This document shows, one piece after another, positions 25,919 through 34,969 of a DNA stretch of 64,000 bases (positions are counted from its first letter, which is position 1; every line of letters starts with the position of its first letter). Source of the DNA: SZUA-547 sp963669265 (lineage in GTDB: Bacteria; Pseudomonadota; Alphaproteobacteria; Rhodobacterales; Rhodobacteraceae); assembly GCA_963669265.1 (NCBI GenBank), contig OY769916.1, positions 3,100,001 to 3,164,000 on the forward strand, read 5' to 3'. The position numbers were made by a program, and so were the translations under genes. The notes beneath the pieces are model-generated. The model searched no databases. It had not been told where the DNA came from and saw only the letters and a list, made by a program, of their open reading frames with translations.

Positions 25919-25928
25919 GATCTCCTCC

Positions 25929-27998
25929 TCACTTGAAGGCTATTGAGGGCAGCCACGTGGCGAGTTCCGGCATCAGGAACACGATGGCGAGCCCGGTCAG
26001 CTGCAGCAGCACGAACGGTATGACGCCTTTGTAGATGTCGGTCAGCTTGACCTCTGGCGGGCAAACGCCCTTGAGGTAGAAGAGCGCGAAACCCACGGGC
26101 GGCGTTAAGAACGAGGTCTGCAACGTCACCGCGACCAGGATCACGAACCAGACCAGCGTCGGCTCATCCAGAACGTCGAAGCCGGGGGTGTCGAGGCCGA
26201 GACCGTTCACGATCGGACGCATCAGCGGCAGCACGATCAGGGTGATCTCGATCCAGTCCAGAACGAAACCCAGCAGGAACACGATGAAGAGGATGAAGAA
26301 CACGGTGCCATAGGGGCCGAGGCCGGTGGAGGCGATCATGCTCTCGATCAGCTCGTCGCCGCCCAGTTCGCGCAGCACGTAGGAGAACGCGGTGGCCCCA
26401 AGGAAGATCGCGAAGATATAGGCGGTTGTGTTGAAGGTGGAGACGCAGACGTTCCAGAGCTTCGAGAGATTCAGTTTCCGGTAAGCGACCGCCAGAATGG
26501 TCGCGCCGAGGGCGCCCACGCCGGACGCTTCTGTCGGGGTGGCGAGGCCGGCGAAGATCGACCCCAGCACCGAGAAGATCAGGGCGATGGGCGGCAGCAC
26601 CGCGATCAGCACGTCCTTCACCGCCGCCCAGTCCGGGCGCTTGGCGTCCGCAGGCACTGGCGCCGAAGACGGGCTGACGAAACCGACGATCAGGATATAG
26701 ACCAGATAGAGACCGCCGATCAGCAGACCGGGAAAGAGCGCGGCCATGAAGAGGTCGCCTACGGAAAGCGCCATCTGGTCGGCCATGATGACCAGCATGA
26801 TCGAGGGCGGGATCAGGATGCCCAGCGTGCCGGAGGCCGCGATTGTGCCGGTGGCCAGCGGTTTCGAGTAGCCCTGATTGACCATGGCGGGCAGCGACAA
26901 CACGCCCAGCAGCACGACCGAGGCGCCGATAATGCCGGTCGAGGCGGCCAGAATGATGCCGATCGCGGTCACGGTGATCGCAAGCCCACCGCGCACGGTG
27001 CCAAAGAGGCGCTGCATGGAGTTCATCAGGCGCTCGGCCACGCCGGACTCGTCCAGCATCAGGCCCATGAAGATGAACATAGGCAGGGCGACGAGCACCG
27101 CGCTGGACATGGTCGCGTAGACGCGGTTCACCACGGCGCCGAGCGTCAGGTAGTCGAGGCCGGTCAGCGTCTCCTCCAGGCCGGTCCAGTTCATGTGACC
27201 GTTGTCAAAGAGGAACGCCACGCCGCAATAGAGGACGCCGACGCCCGCCAGCACCCAAGCCACCGGAAAGCCGGTGAACAGGAGGCCGATGAAGGTCAGG
27301 AACATCGCGACGACCAGTTTTTCCTCGGTCGTCTCAACCAGCATCGCCAGGCCAAAACCGACGACGGCGAATCCGGCCAGAGCGAGCAGGACGCGGCCAT
27401 ATCCGCCGCCGCCCGCATGACGGCGCTGGTTCAGCAACGCATGGACGTCATGGATCAGGCGGGCGATGGCCGCGATGGCGAGCAGCGCGAAGCTGATCGG
27501 GATCACCGCTTTGAAGGCCCAGCGGGCGGGCAGGCCGGTTGGGCTGTCCGAACGCTCGTTCACGCGCAGCGATTCCGCGAAGTAATCGTAGCCCTGATCG
27601 ATCATCAGGTAGATGAACGGCGCGAGCAGGGCGAGGACGCCCACGATCTCGATCACCCGTTTAACGTCATCGCGCAGCGTCAGGTGGATCAGATCGACCC
27701 GCACATGGCTGCCTTTGACCATCGCGTAGCTGAGGCCGACCATCGTGGTCAGGCCGTAGAAATGCCACTGGATCTCATCCAGTTTCGGCAGGTTGATGTC
27801 CAGCAGATAGCGCAGCGCGACCTGCGTGATGATGGCGGCGATCAGGGCGACATTCGCCCACATGACGATATGGCCGATGGTGGTGACGAATTTGTCCAAC
27901 GCCACGGCGACGCCTTGGGTGTCCTGATCTTCGTGTTCGAGAATGTGCTCGAACGTCTCGACCGGGTCGGGAGCGTTTTGCTGGGGATCGTGCGACAT
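25929..27998 (-). CDS. dctQM: Fused TRAP transporter permease (DctQ-DctM)
   Basis: 689 residues. About residues 35-200 are the four-helix small subunit DctQ, and about 230-689 the twelve-helix large subunit DctM, with PMFIFMGLMLDESG and the repeated glycine-rich signatures (ASTGIIGASVVLLG, GILIPPSIMLVI). Fused QM proteins are a known variant of TRAP carriers, which import organic acids with sodium. It lies between the binding-protein gene and dld, pointing to lactate or a related 2-hydroxy acid. Confidence 0.92.
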   Translation of the reverse strand: MSHDPQQNAPDPVETFEHILEHEDQDTQGVAVALDKFVTTIGHIVMWANVALIAAIITQVALRYLLDINLPKLDEIQWHFYGLTTMVGLSYAMVKGSHVRVDLIHLTLRDDVKRVIEIVGVLALLAPFIYLMIDQGYDYFAESLRVNERSDSPTGLPARWAFKAVIPISFALLAIAAIARLIHDVHALLNQRRHAGGGGYGRVLLALAGFAVVGFGLAMLVETTEEKLVVAMFLTFIGLLFTGFPVAWVLAGVGVLYCGVAFLFDNGHMNWTGLEETLTGLDYLTLGAVVNRVYATMSSAVLVALPMFIFMGLMLDESGVAERLMNSMQRLFGTVRGGLAITVTAIGIILAASTGIIGASVVLLGVLSLPAMVNQGYSKPLATGTIAASGTLGILIPPSIMLVIMADQMALSVGDLFMAALFPGLLIGGLYLVYILIVGFVSPSSAPVPADAKRPDWAAVKDVLIAVLPPIALIFSVLGSIFAGLATPTEASGVGALGATILAVAYRKLNLSKLWNVCVSTFNTTAYIFAIFLGATAFSYVLRELGGDELIESMIASTGLGPYGTVFFILFIVFLLGFVLDWIEITLIVLPLMRPIVNGLGLDTPGFDVLDEPTLVWFVILVAVTLQTSFLTPPVGFALFYLKGVCPPEVKLTDIYKGVIPFVLLQLTGLAIVFLMPELATWLPSIAFK

Positions 27999-28065
27999 TC
28001 TCGGGGGTTCCTCTCAGCGGATCGCGGCGCGCTTCGCCGCGCCCGATTGATTGTTCTTCGAAATA

Positions 28066-28089
28066 GCCGGGCGACCGCAGCCGCCCGGC
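28066..28089 (-). terminator. Perfect 8-bp hairpin between dctP and dctQM
   Basis: GCCGGGCG pairs with CGCCCGGC over an 8-base loop, 20 bases past the dctP stop. A second 7-bp GC stem lies nearer dctQM (about 28023-28041). Such hairpins behind binding-protein genes usually protect the upstream message so that the binding protein outnumbers the permease. Confidence 0.5.
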
Positions 28090-28108
28090 AGTCGGGGAGG
28101 TTTCGGGG

Positions 28109-29179
28109 TTACTTCCGCGGCAGGAAGGCGTTTTCCTTCCAGACCTTGTAGCCGTCGCGGAATGTGTTCATGTCGTCCAGCACCTTGGCGAAGAACTCGT
28201 CATTGGCGGCTTCTTCCTTGGCGACCTCGTCCCAGGTCGAGCGGAACAGGGCGAGCATCTCGTCATTCCACTGCTTGATCTGCACGCCGTTTTTCTCGAC
28301 GTTTTCGACCATCACCGCATGCTGGATCGCCTCACCTTCGGCGAAGCTGTCGGCCATCGAGGCCTTGCAGGCGTTCTCGATGATCGCCTTGTGCTGGTCG
28401 GTCGTCTCGTTCCAGACGTCCTTGTTGATCAGCAGCTCAAAGATGGTCGCCTGCTGATGCCAGCCTGGGAAATAGTTGAACTTGACCAGCTTGTGGAAGC
28501 CGAGGCGGGCGTCGATCGCGGGCATGGAGAACTCGGTGGCGTCGATCGCGCCTTTCTCCAGCGCCGGGAAGATGTCGCCGCCCGGAAGCAGCGAAGTGGC
28601 GACGCCGAGCTTCTGCATAACTTTGCCGCCGAGGCCGAAGAAGCGCATCTTCAGTCCGTCGAGATCTTCAGCCGATTCAATCTCTTTCGAGAACCAGCCA
28701 GAGGTCTCAGGCGCGATGATGGCGCAGGGCAGGACCTTCACGTTGAAGCCGCCCTGATCATACATCTCCTGATACAGGTTCATGCCGTTGCCGTAATAGA
28801 GCCAGGCCATATATTCGCCTGCTTCCGGTCCGAACGGCACCGCCGAGAACAGCGGCGAGGCAGGGATCTTGCCCGCCCAGTAGCCGGCGGTGGTGTAGCC
28901 GGAGTTGATCTTGCCGGATGAGACGGCGTCGAGGATCTCGAACGGCGGGACCAGTTTGCCCGGCTCGTAGACTTTCATTTTCAGGGTGCCGCCCGACATC
29001 AGGTCGAGCTGCTCGGACACGCGCGGGATCGGCGAGCCGAGGCCCGGCAGCGCGGTCGAGAATGCGATCGGCGTCTTCAACAGAAGCTTGTCCTTGGCGA
29101 GCGCGTCGGTCGCAGGCGAAATGGCTGCGACGGCGATTGCGGCGGCGGCGGCGAGCCCCTTGAGCTGGCAGTGTTTCAT
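28109..29179 (-). CDS. dctP: TRAP transporter substrate-binding protein
   Basis: 356 residues from ATG 29179, chosen over a longer frame because GAGGAGG precedes it and a clean signal peptide follows (cleavage near ALA, residue 25). The DctP-family fold is indicated by FGPEAGEYMAWLYYG, the conserved MRFFGLGG around residue 190 and EFSMPAIDARLGFHKLVKF. This is the subgroup binding lactate or 2-oxo acids as calcium/sodium complexes. The lactate assignment rests on the downstream dld. First gene of the unit; its upstream region carries a 9-bp inverted repeat. Confidence 0.88.
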   Translation of the reverse strand: MKHCQLKGLAAAAAIAVAAISPATDALAKDKLLLKTPIAFSTALPGLGSPIPRVSEQLDLMSGGTLKMKVYEPGKLVPPFEILDAVSSGKINSGYTTAGYWAGKIPASPLFSAVPFGPEAGEYMAWLYYGNGMNLYQEMYDQGGFNVKVLPCAIIAPETSGWFSKEIESAEDLDGLKMRFFGLGGKVMQKLGVATSLLPGGDIFPALEKGAIDATEFSMPAIDARLGFHKLVKFNYFPGWHQQATIFELLINKDVWNETTDQHKAIIENACKASMADSFAEGEAIQHAVMVENVEKNGVQIKQWNDEMLALFRSTWDEVAKEEAANDEFFAKVLDDMNTFRDGYKVWKENAFLPRK

Positions 29180-29696
29180 ATGTTCCTCCTCAGGCCGGTT
29201 CCCCCGGCTGGGCGCCACGCGTCTCCATGACAGGTGGCTGAGTGGTTAATTAACTTTACCATGCATAAAAGTCACCAATAAAATTTACCTCTGGGCAAAT
29301 TTTATGGGATGACGTAGCCAAAATCGGTTTTAAAAACAGGCAAAAATGCGCCGAACTGGGCCAGATTCTTATTGTAATTACAGAGCCTAGGGGAAGATCG
29401 ACGCACAGGCGCGCCGTGGGTGGTCTAGAAAGAATACCTCAGTAATGCAGAGGAAAAATATCGGCGTGCTTGGCGGTTCGCTCAGCCTCGAGACAAAAAT
29501 TTTAGTGACTATAGATTGATTCGGCGACGTGTTTCACGCGTTTTAAGGGCAAATGTGCGCGCCACAAGTCGCGCGCCGACTCACTGGGTCGAAGTCGCTT
29601 AAAACAAAGGCGCCCGCTCCGGATCCGGCCGGGATGCGAAGAGTTCTGAAACGCCGATAGGGCGGCGCGAAATCGTCGCCGCTACCTAGTTTGGCG
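29180..29696. promoter_or_regulatory. 517-bp intergenic region upstream of dctP with operator-like palindrome
   Basis: No gene seen. ATAAAATTT (29278-29286) and AAATTTTAT (29297-29305) form a perfect 9-bp inverted repeat with a 10-base spacer, about 100 bases upstream of dctP and beside the AT-rich GTTAATTAAC. This is a good operator candidate. Nearer 29697 there is a 6-bp GC hairpin (29662-29682) past the stop of the 381-aa gene. Confidence 0.5.
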
Positions 29697-30842
29697 TCAG
29701 TCCACTTTCAGGTGGCTGACCTTGGGAATGTTGTAGGCTTTCTTCTTCATGAACGTGTCGAAAATGTCGGTATCGCCCTCGGACAGCTTGAACTTCGTAT
29801 TCCCCGGAGTGGTGGAGGATCGCTTGATCACCGCCTGCTCCGCGCCGCTGCCGGCGGCGGTGTTGCGGATGCTGAAATACAGCTCAAAGGGCAGATCGAT
29901 GACCCACTCGTTCTTCCACACCTGTTTCACCGAGGCGACCATCTCTTTCGGCACGTCGTCCAGATAGCCCCTTGGGTCGGAGTAAACGCCGACAACCTCA
30001 GTCAGTTCGATGTAGGCGATCCCGGCGACGTCATCGAGATCGCTGAGGAAGCTGTCGTCGTCCCCCACCGCGTCGACGCATTTCTTGAGGAACACCTTGG
30101 CGATCTTCTTGTCGGAGCAGAGATAGTCCTTCGCGTAATCCTCGCAGGCGGGCATGAAGAGGTTGCTCCAGACGTCCTCGACCACGATTCCCTGTTTCTT
30201 GCTCCAGTTTATCCAGAAATTCTCGAACGCGTCGTCATGTGTGGAGCTCTCGACTTTACGAAACGCCTCGTCGAGTCTTTGGTGGATGTCGTTTACGTCG
30301 GGATTGCTGGGCAGACCCGTGTTGTATGTGGCTTTCAGCAAGGTGATGATGGTCTTGGCCGTGCCGAGCGCGCCTTTGACCGCCGGATGCGGGATCACCA
30401 GCGCCAGCGCGTCGAACACGTCCATGCCCTTCAAGCCATCGGGCGAGCTCATGTCGATCATGTAGCCATGGGCGGTGTTGAGGGCGATGCGCGCGTCCTG
30501 CGCCCAGTTTTTGACGGAATCGTTGAACGCCTTCTTGAACTCCGCATCGTCATATCGCTTGGCGTCGCCGAGATGAGAGATGTCGCCGCCGACGTCCAGA
30601 CCTTCCCCATCCTGCATGTCGAAAATGCCTTCCTTCTCCATGCGCTCAAGCTTGGCGACCGCCAGTTGAACTTTGTCGGCGGCGACTTGAAGCTGCTTTG
30701 CGAGCTTTTTGCCCTTGGTGCTGTTCTTGAAGTGATCAGGCGCCTTCTTGTACTTCTCATTCAGCTCGTTATGCGCCTTCATTGCCTCATCGATCCGGGC
30801 GCGTTGCTGCTCCCATTTCTCCATCGCTTTTTCGTCAGGCAT
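29697..30842 (-). CDS. Unknown soluble protein, 381 aa, end of coiled-coil operon
   Basis: 381 residues, no signal peptide and no membrane segment, so cytosolic unless exported by other means. The first 75 residues are a charged, Lys/Glu-rich helix. The middle (about 115-190) holds hydrophobic helices (DVFDALALVIPHPAVKGALG). Residues about 225-300 contain three spaced Cys and many Asp, and the C-terminal 80 residues look beta-rich. I recognise no family. Strong ribosome site GGGGGGAGA. It follows the 1336-residue protein by 56 bases and is the last gene of the minus-strand arm of the two-operon block, so it probably acts with the helical proteins. Confidence 0.6.
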   Translation of the reverse strand: MPDEKAMEKWEQQRARIDEAMKAHNELNEKYKKAPDHFKNSTKGKKLAKQLQVAADKVQLAVAKLERMEKEGIFDMQDGEGLDVGGDISHLGDAKRYDDAEFKKAFNDSVKNWAQDARIALNTAHGYMIDMSSPDGLKGMDVFDALALVIPHPAVKGALGTAKTIITLLKATYNTGLPSNPDVNDIHQRLDEAFRKVESSTHDDAFENFWINWSKKQGIVVEDVWSNLFMPACEDYAKDYLCSDKKIAKVFLKKCVDAVGDDDSFLSDLDDVAGIAYIELTEVVGVYSDPRGYLDDVPKEMVASVKQVWKNEWVIDLPFELYFSIRNTAAGSGAEQAVIKRSSTTPGNTKFKLSEGDTDIFDTFMKKKAYNIPKVSHLKVD

Positions 30843-30898
30843 GTCGGTCTCCCCCCATTTGGGCGTGGCTGAACGCTTCGGCCTTCAAAGGCGCTGCG

Positions 30899-33800
30899 TC
30901 AGACGGATTGCAGCTCTTTAAGAACGTCGTCGATTTCCTTCTCGACGTTAGTGAAGGCCTGCATCATCTCTTCTTCCTCCTCGGCGAAGGCCAGAATCGC
31001 CTCCTCTTCCTCCTCCAGCGCGGTGAGCTTTTCGGCCAGCGCTGCAAGATGCGTCGTCTCGCAGGTCTCCAGCAGGCCCATCGCGGCGTCGAAATCCTTC
31101 TGGTCGGCCGAGCCTGTGGATGCGCCGTGGTCCTTTTGGAACGCGGCCATCAGCGTTTTTATGTCCTTGTCGTCCTTGAACTTGCTGTTTTGGTACGTCG
31201 AGGACATCTGAAGCTGTCTATTGAATTCATTGATGAATTCGTCCTGCTTGCGCTGCCGCTCCTCCTCCAGCTCCGTGATCTTGTTTTTCAAGGCGGGCAG
31301 ATGTTGTTGTTCGCATGCGCCGAGCCGGTCCATGCCTTCGTCGAACTGGTGGGCGTTTGCGGAATTTGACCCAGCGTTCTGATCGTCCTGGAACGCGTCC
31401 ATCAGCGATTTCACTTCCGGATTATCGGCGAAATCGTTGCCCTGGATCTCCATGAAGTCTTTGGTCAGCTGGTCGAATTTGTCGTGGAACGCCTTCTCCG
31501 CCTCAGCCAGCCGCTCCAGTTCCGACTCGGCTTCGGCTAACTCGCTCATCATGGCGTTAACAAGGTCCAGCGCGCCGACGAAGTCTTTCTCCTCAACATG
31601 GGAGTCGATCGCCCCGATATTGGTGTCGACCTGCGCGAGCATCGCCACAATGATCTCGGACTGATAGGGGCTCTGGCGAATGATTTTGATCTGCGCATCC
31701 AGCGCCGCGCGCTGGGCGGTATAGACGGCCTCAGCAGCCTTTTGCCGCGCCATCTCCTCCATCATTGGAGAGATGTCTGTCTTGCTGGTCCCGACCTTCT
31801 CCGCAGCGTCGGCCCATTTCTCCTCTTCGGCGTTGGAGAGGGCCTCATCGGCGACTTCACGGATTTTCTCGACGCCTTTTTCGCCCCAGTTCTTGAGCTC
31901 TTCAATTTGCTCCATCACCACGTCATGGGCGGGTTTGGCGGCGTCCCATTTCGCCTTTTCCGCCGCCAGTTCGCGCACCCTGTTCGCATACTCTTCAGCT
32001 TGGGTGGCGAGTCCCTTCAATGTCTCGATCGCAGTGTCGTAGTCCAAGCCGTCAATGGTCCGCTCCGCGGTGTCCATACCGTCCTTGACCGCCTTGGCCG
32101 TGTCCTTCACGGATTCGAACACGGTCTCGCCGAATGAGGCGACCCGGTTCTTCACCGCATCCAGAAGCGCCTTGGCGTCGGTCTCCTTCAGCGCGGCCTC
32201 CGCGATTTCGGTCTCTGCGTTCAAGAGTTCAGCGGAGGCGGCGTTCAGCAGGTCCAGCGCCTCGGTGAAGTCTCGCGTTTCCACATGAGCGTCGATCGCG
32301 GGCAGGTTCGTATCGATCTGCGCCAGCACGGCGGTCACGATCTCGGTCTGGTATTTACTTGACCGCACCATCGTCAGGCGGGCGTCGAACGCAGCGCGCA
32401 ATCCGGTGTAAGCCGCTTCGGCCGCCTTCTGCCTGGCCATTTCATCGACCATCGGGCCGATATCCAGCATGCCGATCTTCACTTTTTCGGCGGCGTCCTT
32501 CCAGCTTTCCTCCTCGGCGTTTTTCAGCGCGTCGTCAGCGATCTTGCGTACATTGTCGACCGCCTTCTCGCCCCAGTCCTGAAGCTCCTTGATCTGTTTT
32601 CTCACCGTGTCATAGGCGGGTTTGGCGGCGTCCCATTCAGCCTTTTCGGCCAGTTTCGCCGCCGAGCGTGTGATCAGATTTTCGACGGCCCCCGCGATGC
32701 CCTTCATCCCGGCGATCGCCTCATCGACCAGGCCTTGCGCAACCTGGGTTTGGATTTCCGCGACCGTCGCCATGACCTCGCGCGTCGCATCGGCGAGTTC
32801 CCTGAACGCCGTGGTCGGCAGCGTGCCGACCTTGTTCATCAGATCGCGCAGCATCGCCTTGGCGGTCTCCTCCGCCTGCGTCAGTCTGGCGATCTCGGCC
32901 TCGGCGACCACCAGTTCGCTAGACGCCGCAGTTAGCAGCGCCATCGCCTCAACGAAATCCTTCGCCTCCGCATGCGCTTCCATAGCGCCGGTGTTGGCAT
33001 CGATCTGGGCGAGCACGGCGACGACCGTATCCGTCTGGTACTTGCTCGCGCGGACGAGGTTCAGCCGTACCTGGAACGCCGCGCGCAGGCCCTGATAGGT
33101 CGCCTGCGCGGCCTTTTGCTTGGTCATCTCATCGACCATCGGGCCGATATCCATATTGCAGGTGTCAACCTCGCCCGCGGCGTCGGCCCATTTTTCCTCC
33201 TCGGCGGTTTTCTGCGCGCCGTCGGCGACCTCCTTGATCTTGTCGACGCCTTTTTCGCCCCACTCCTTAAGCTCGTCGATCTGCTGTTTCACCTTGTCGT
33301 AGACCGGCTGGGCGTTATCCCATTTCGCCTTTTCCTCGACCAGTTCGCGCACGCGCGTGGCGTAGTCTTCCGCCTCGGTGGCGAGTTCCCTAAGCATCTG
33401 AATCGCGGTCTCATAATCGAGACCATCGATGGTGCTTTCCGCCTCGGTCACGCCATTCTTGACCGCTTGGGCGGTTTCCTTCAGCTGCTCGAACACGTTC
33501 TCGCCGACTGCGGATACCCGGTTCTTGACCGCGTCCAGAAGCGCCTTGGCGTCGGTCTCGTCGATCATGCATTTGGCGATTTCGGCTTCGGCTTTCAGCA
33601 ATTCCTCTGACGCGCTGTTCACCAGCTCCACAGCCTCGACGAACTCCTTGGCGTCCACATGCGATTGGATCGCGCCGAGATTGGTGTCGATCTGCGCCAG
33701 CACGGCCGTGACGATCTCGGTCTGATACTTACTGCTGCGCACAACGGTCAGACGGGCGTCGAGCGCCGCGCGCAGGCCGGTGTAGGTCGCCTGCGCCGCC

Positions 33801-34909
33801 TTTTGCTTGGTCATATTCTCGACCATCGGACCGATTTCCGACAGTCCTGTGCCAACCATGGTCGAAGCGTCTTTCCAGGACTCCTCGTTGGATTTTGTCT
33901 GCGCGTCGTCGGCGACCTTGCGCACGCTGTCGACGGCTTTCTCGCCCCAGTCCTGCAGTTCTTTGATCTGCTTCTTCACCGTGTCGTAGGTCGGCTGCAC
34001 GCCATCCCACTCCGCCTTTTCAGCGGCCAGTTCCGCGACGCGCTTCACATATGCGTCTACATCGCTTCCGACCTTTTTGATCTTCTCAATCGCATTGTCG
34101 AAATCGAACGTGCCGCACTTGGCTTCCGCATCCGATACGCCGTCCGCGACGCTTTTGGCCGCATCCTCGACGGATTTGTAGGCGGCCTCGCCGGTCGAGG
34201 CGAGCTTGTCTTTGACGGTCTTCAGAAGCTCCTGCGCCTCCTTCTCCTTTTGTTCAAGCTGCAGGGCCTCCTCTTCCTCCTCCTCAACTGAGCCCATCAG
34301 CGTGGCGAGGCCCTGTCGCGCGGCGATGAAATCCCGGCCGTCCGCCTTCGAGCACACGTCGGGAAAGCCGGTGTCGAGCCCTGCAATCGCCGAATCAAAC
34401 GAGGGCGTCTGGTATTTCGTGGTCTTCAGCTTGCTCAGTCGCGCCTCGAAATCGGGGCGCTCCTTTTCGAATAGATCGCGTTCCGGTTTCTGGCGTTTGT
34501 ACTCGGCGTAGGGCCCTTTGATAGAGGTCATCGCCGCCTTCAGCTGCGCCGTCGCGTCCTTGTAATTCTGCGCAGACTCGCACGAGTCAACCTCTTTCAT
34601 AACGCTGTCGATTTGCGAGCAGACAGGGTCCTCCCACTCCGCGAGATCCTTGATCTGTTTCTTGATCTCCGCCAGTTCACCGGCGTGACTCTGCCACATT
34701 TTCTTGTTTTTTTCGAACTCTGCGATCAGCTCTTCGACCTTGCGCTTCGCGACGGAGATTCCACCCCGGATCTGGGCGAGCTGCATCTCCTCCTCTTCGT
34801 CGATCTCGCCATCATCGGCCATGAAGTCAGCGCGCATCTTGACGCGCTTCTGCTCCATTTCGTCGACTTTCTTTTTCTTTTCCTGGATTTGGTCCCAGAG
34901 GCTGGCCAT
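30899..34909 (-). CDS. Giant helical repeat protein, five exact 229-aa units
   Basis: 1336 residues, acidic, almost entirely helical or coiled-coil, no signal peptide. Residues 60-1140 are five tandem units. A conserved Trp recurs at 72, 301, 530, 759 and 988, exactly 229 residues apart each time. The last four units share KAxWD-x5-D-x-V-x-x-QI-x-EL and a later KYQT-x-AVLAQID motif; the first is degenerate. A second repeat pair of exactly 84 residues occupies about 1145-1310 (SLMDAFQ at 1168 and TLMAAFQ at 1252). Glu-rich tracts lie at 208-214 and 1299-1314. No family is recognised. The design suggests a long rod or scaffold. RBS GGGAGAG, 60 bases after the 401-aa gene. Confidence 0.7.
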   Translation of the reverse strand: MASLWDQIQEKKKKVDEMEQKRVKMRADFMADDGEIDEEEEMQLAQIRGGISVAKRKVEELIAEFEKNKKMWQSHAGELAEIKKQIKDLAEWEDPVCSQIDSVMKEVDSCESAQNYKDATAQLKAAMTSIKGPYAEYKRQKPERDLFEKERPDFEARLSKLKTTKYQTPSFDSAIAGLDTGFPDVCSKADGRDFIAARQGLATLMGSVEEEEEEALQLEQKEKEAQELLKTVKDKLASTGEAAYKSVEDAAKSVADGVSDAEAKCGTFDFDNAIEKIKKVGSDVDAYVKRVAELAAEKAEWDGVQPTYDTVKKQIKELQDWGEKAVDSVRKVADDAQTKSNEESWKDASTMVGTGLSEIGPMVENMTKQKAAQATYTGLRAALDARLTVVRSSKYQTEIVTAVLAQIDTNLGAIQSHVDAKEFVEAVELVNSASEELLKAEAEIAKCMIDETDAKALLDAVKNRVSAVGENVFEQLKETAQAVKNGVTEAESTIDGLDYETAIQMLRELATEAEDYATRVRELVEEKAKWDNAQPVYDKVKQQIDELKEWGEKGVDKIKEVADGAQKTAEEEKWADAAGEVDTCNMDIGPMVDEMTKQKAAQATYQGLRAAFQVRLNLVRASKYQTDTVVAVLAQIDANTGAMEAHAEAKDFVEAMALLTAASSELVVAEAEIARLTQAEETAKAMLRDLMNKVGTLPTTAFRELADATREVMATVAEIQTQVAQGLVDEAIAGMKGIAGAVENLITRSAAKLAEKAEWDAAKPAYDTVRKQIKELQDWGEKAVDNVRKIADDALKNAEEESWKDAAEKVKIGMLDIGPMVDEMARQKAAEAAYTGLRAAFDARLTMVRSSKYQTEIVTAVLAQIDTNLPAIDAHVETRDFTEALDLLNAASAELLNAETEIAEAALKETDAKALLDAVKNRVASFGETVFESVKDTAKAVKDGMDTAERTIDGLDYDTAIETLKGLATQAEEYANRVRELAAEKAKWDAAKPAHDVVMEQIEELKNWGEKGVEKIREVADEALSNAEEEKWADAAEKVGTSKTDISPMMEEMARQKAAEAVYTAQRAALDAQIKIIRQSPYQSEIIVAMLAQVDTNIGAIDSHVEEKDFVGALDLVNAMMSELAEAESELERLAEAEKAFHDKFDQLTKDFMEIQGNDFADNPEVKSLMDAFQDDQNAGSNSANAHQFDEGMDRLGACEQQHLPALKNKITELEEERQRKQDEFINEFNRQLQMSSTYQNSKFKDDKDIKTLMAAFQKDHGASTGSADQKDFDAAMGLLETCETTHLAALAEKLTALEEEEEAILAFAEEEEEMMQAFTNVEKEIDDVLKELQSV

Positions 34910-34969
34910 CTCGGCTCTCCCGTTGAACTGGTGGGCGGAGTATGCGCGGGCGGGGGCCGCGATCGAGGA

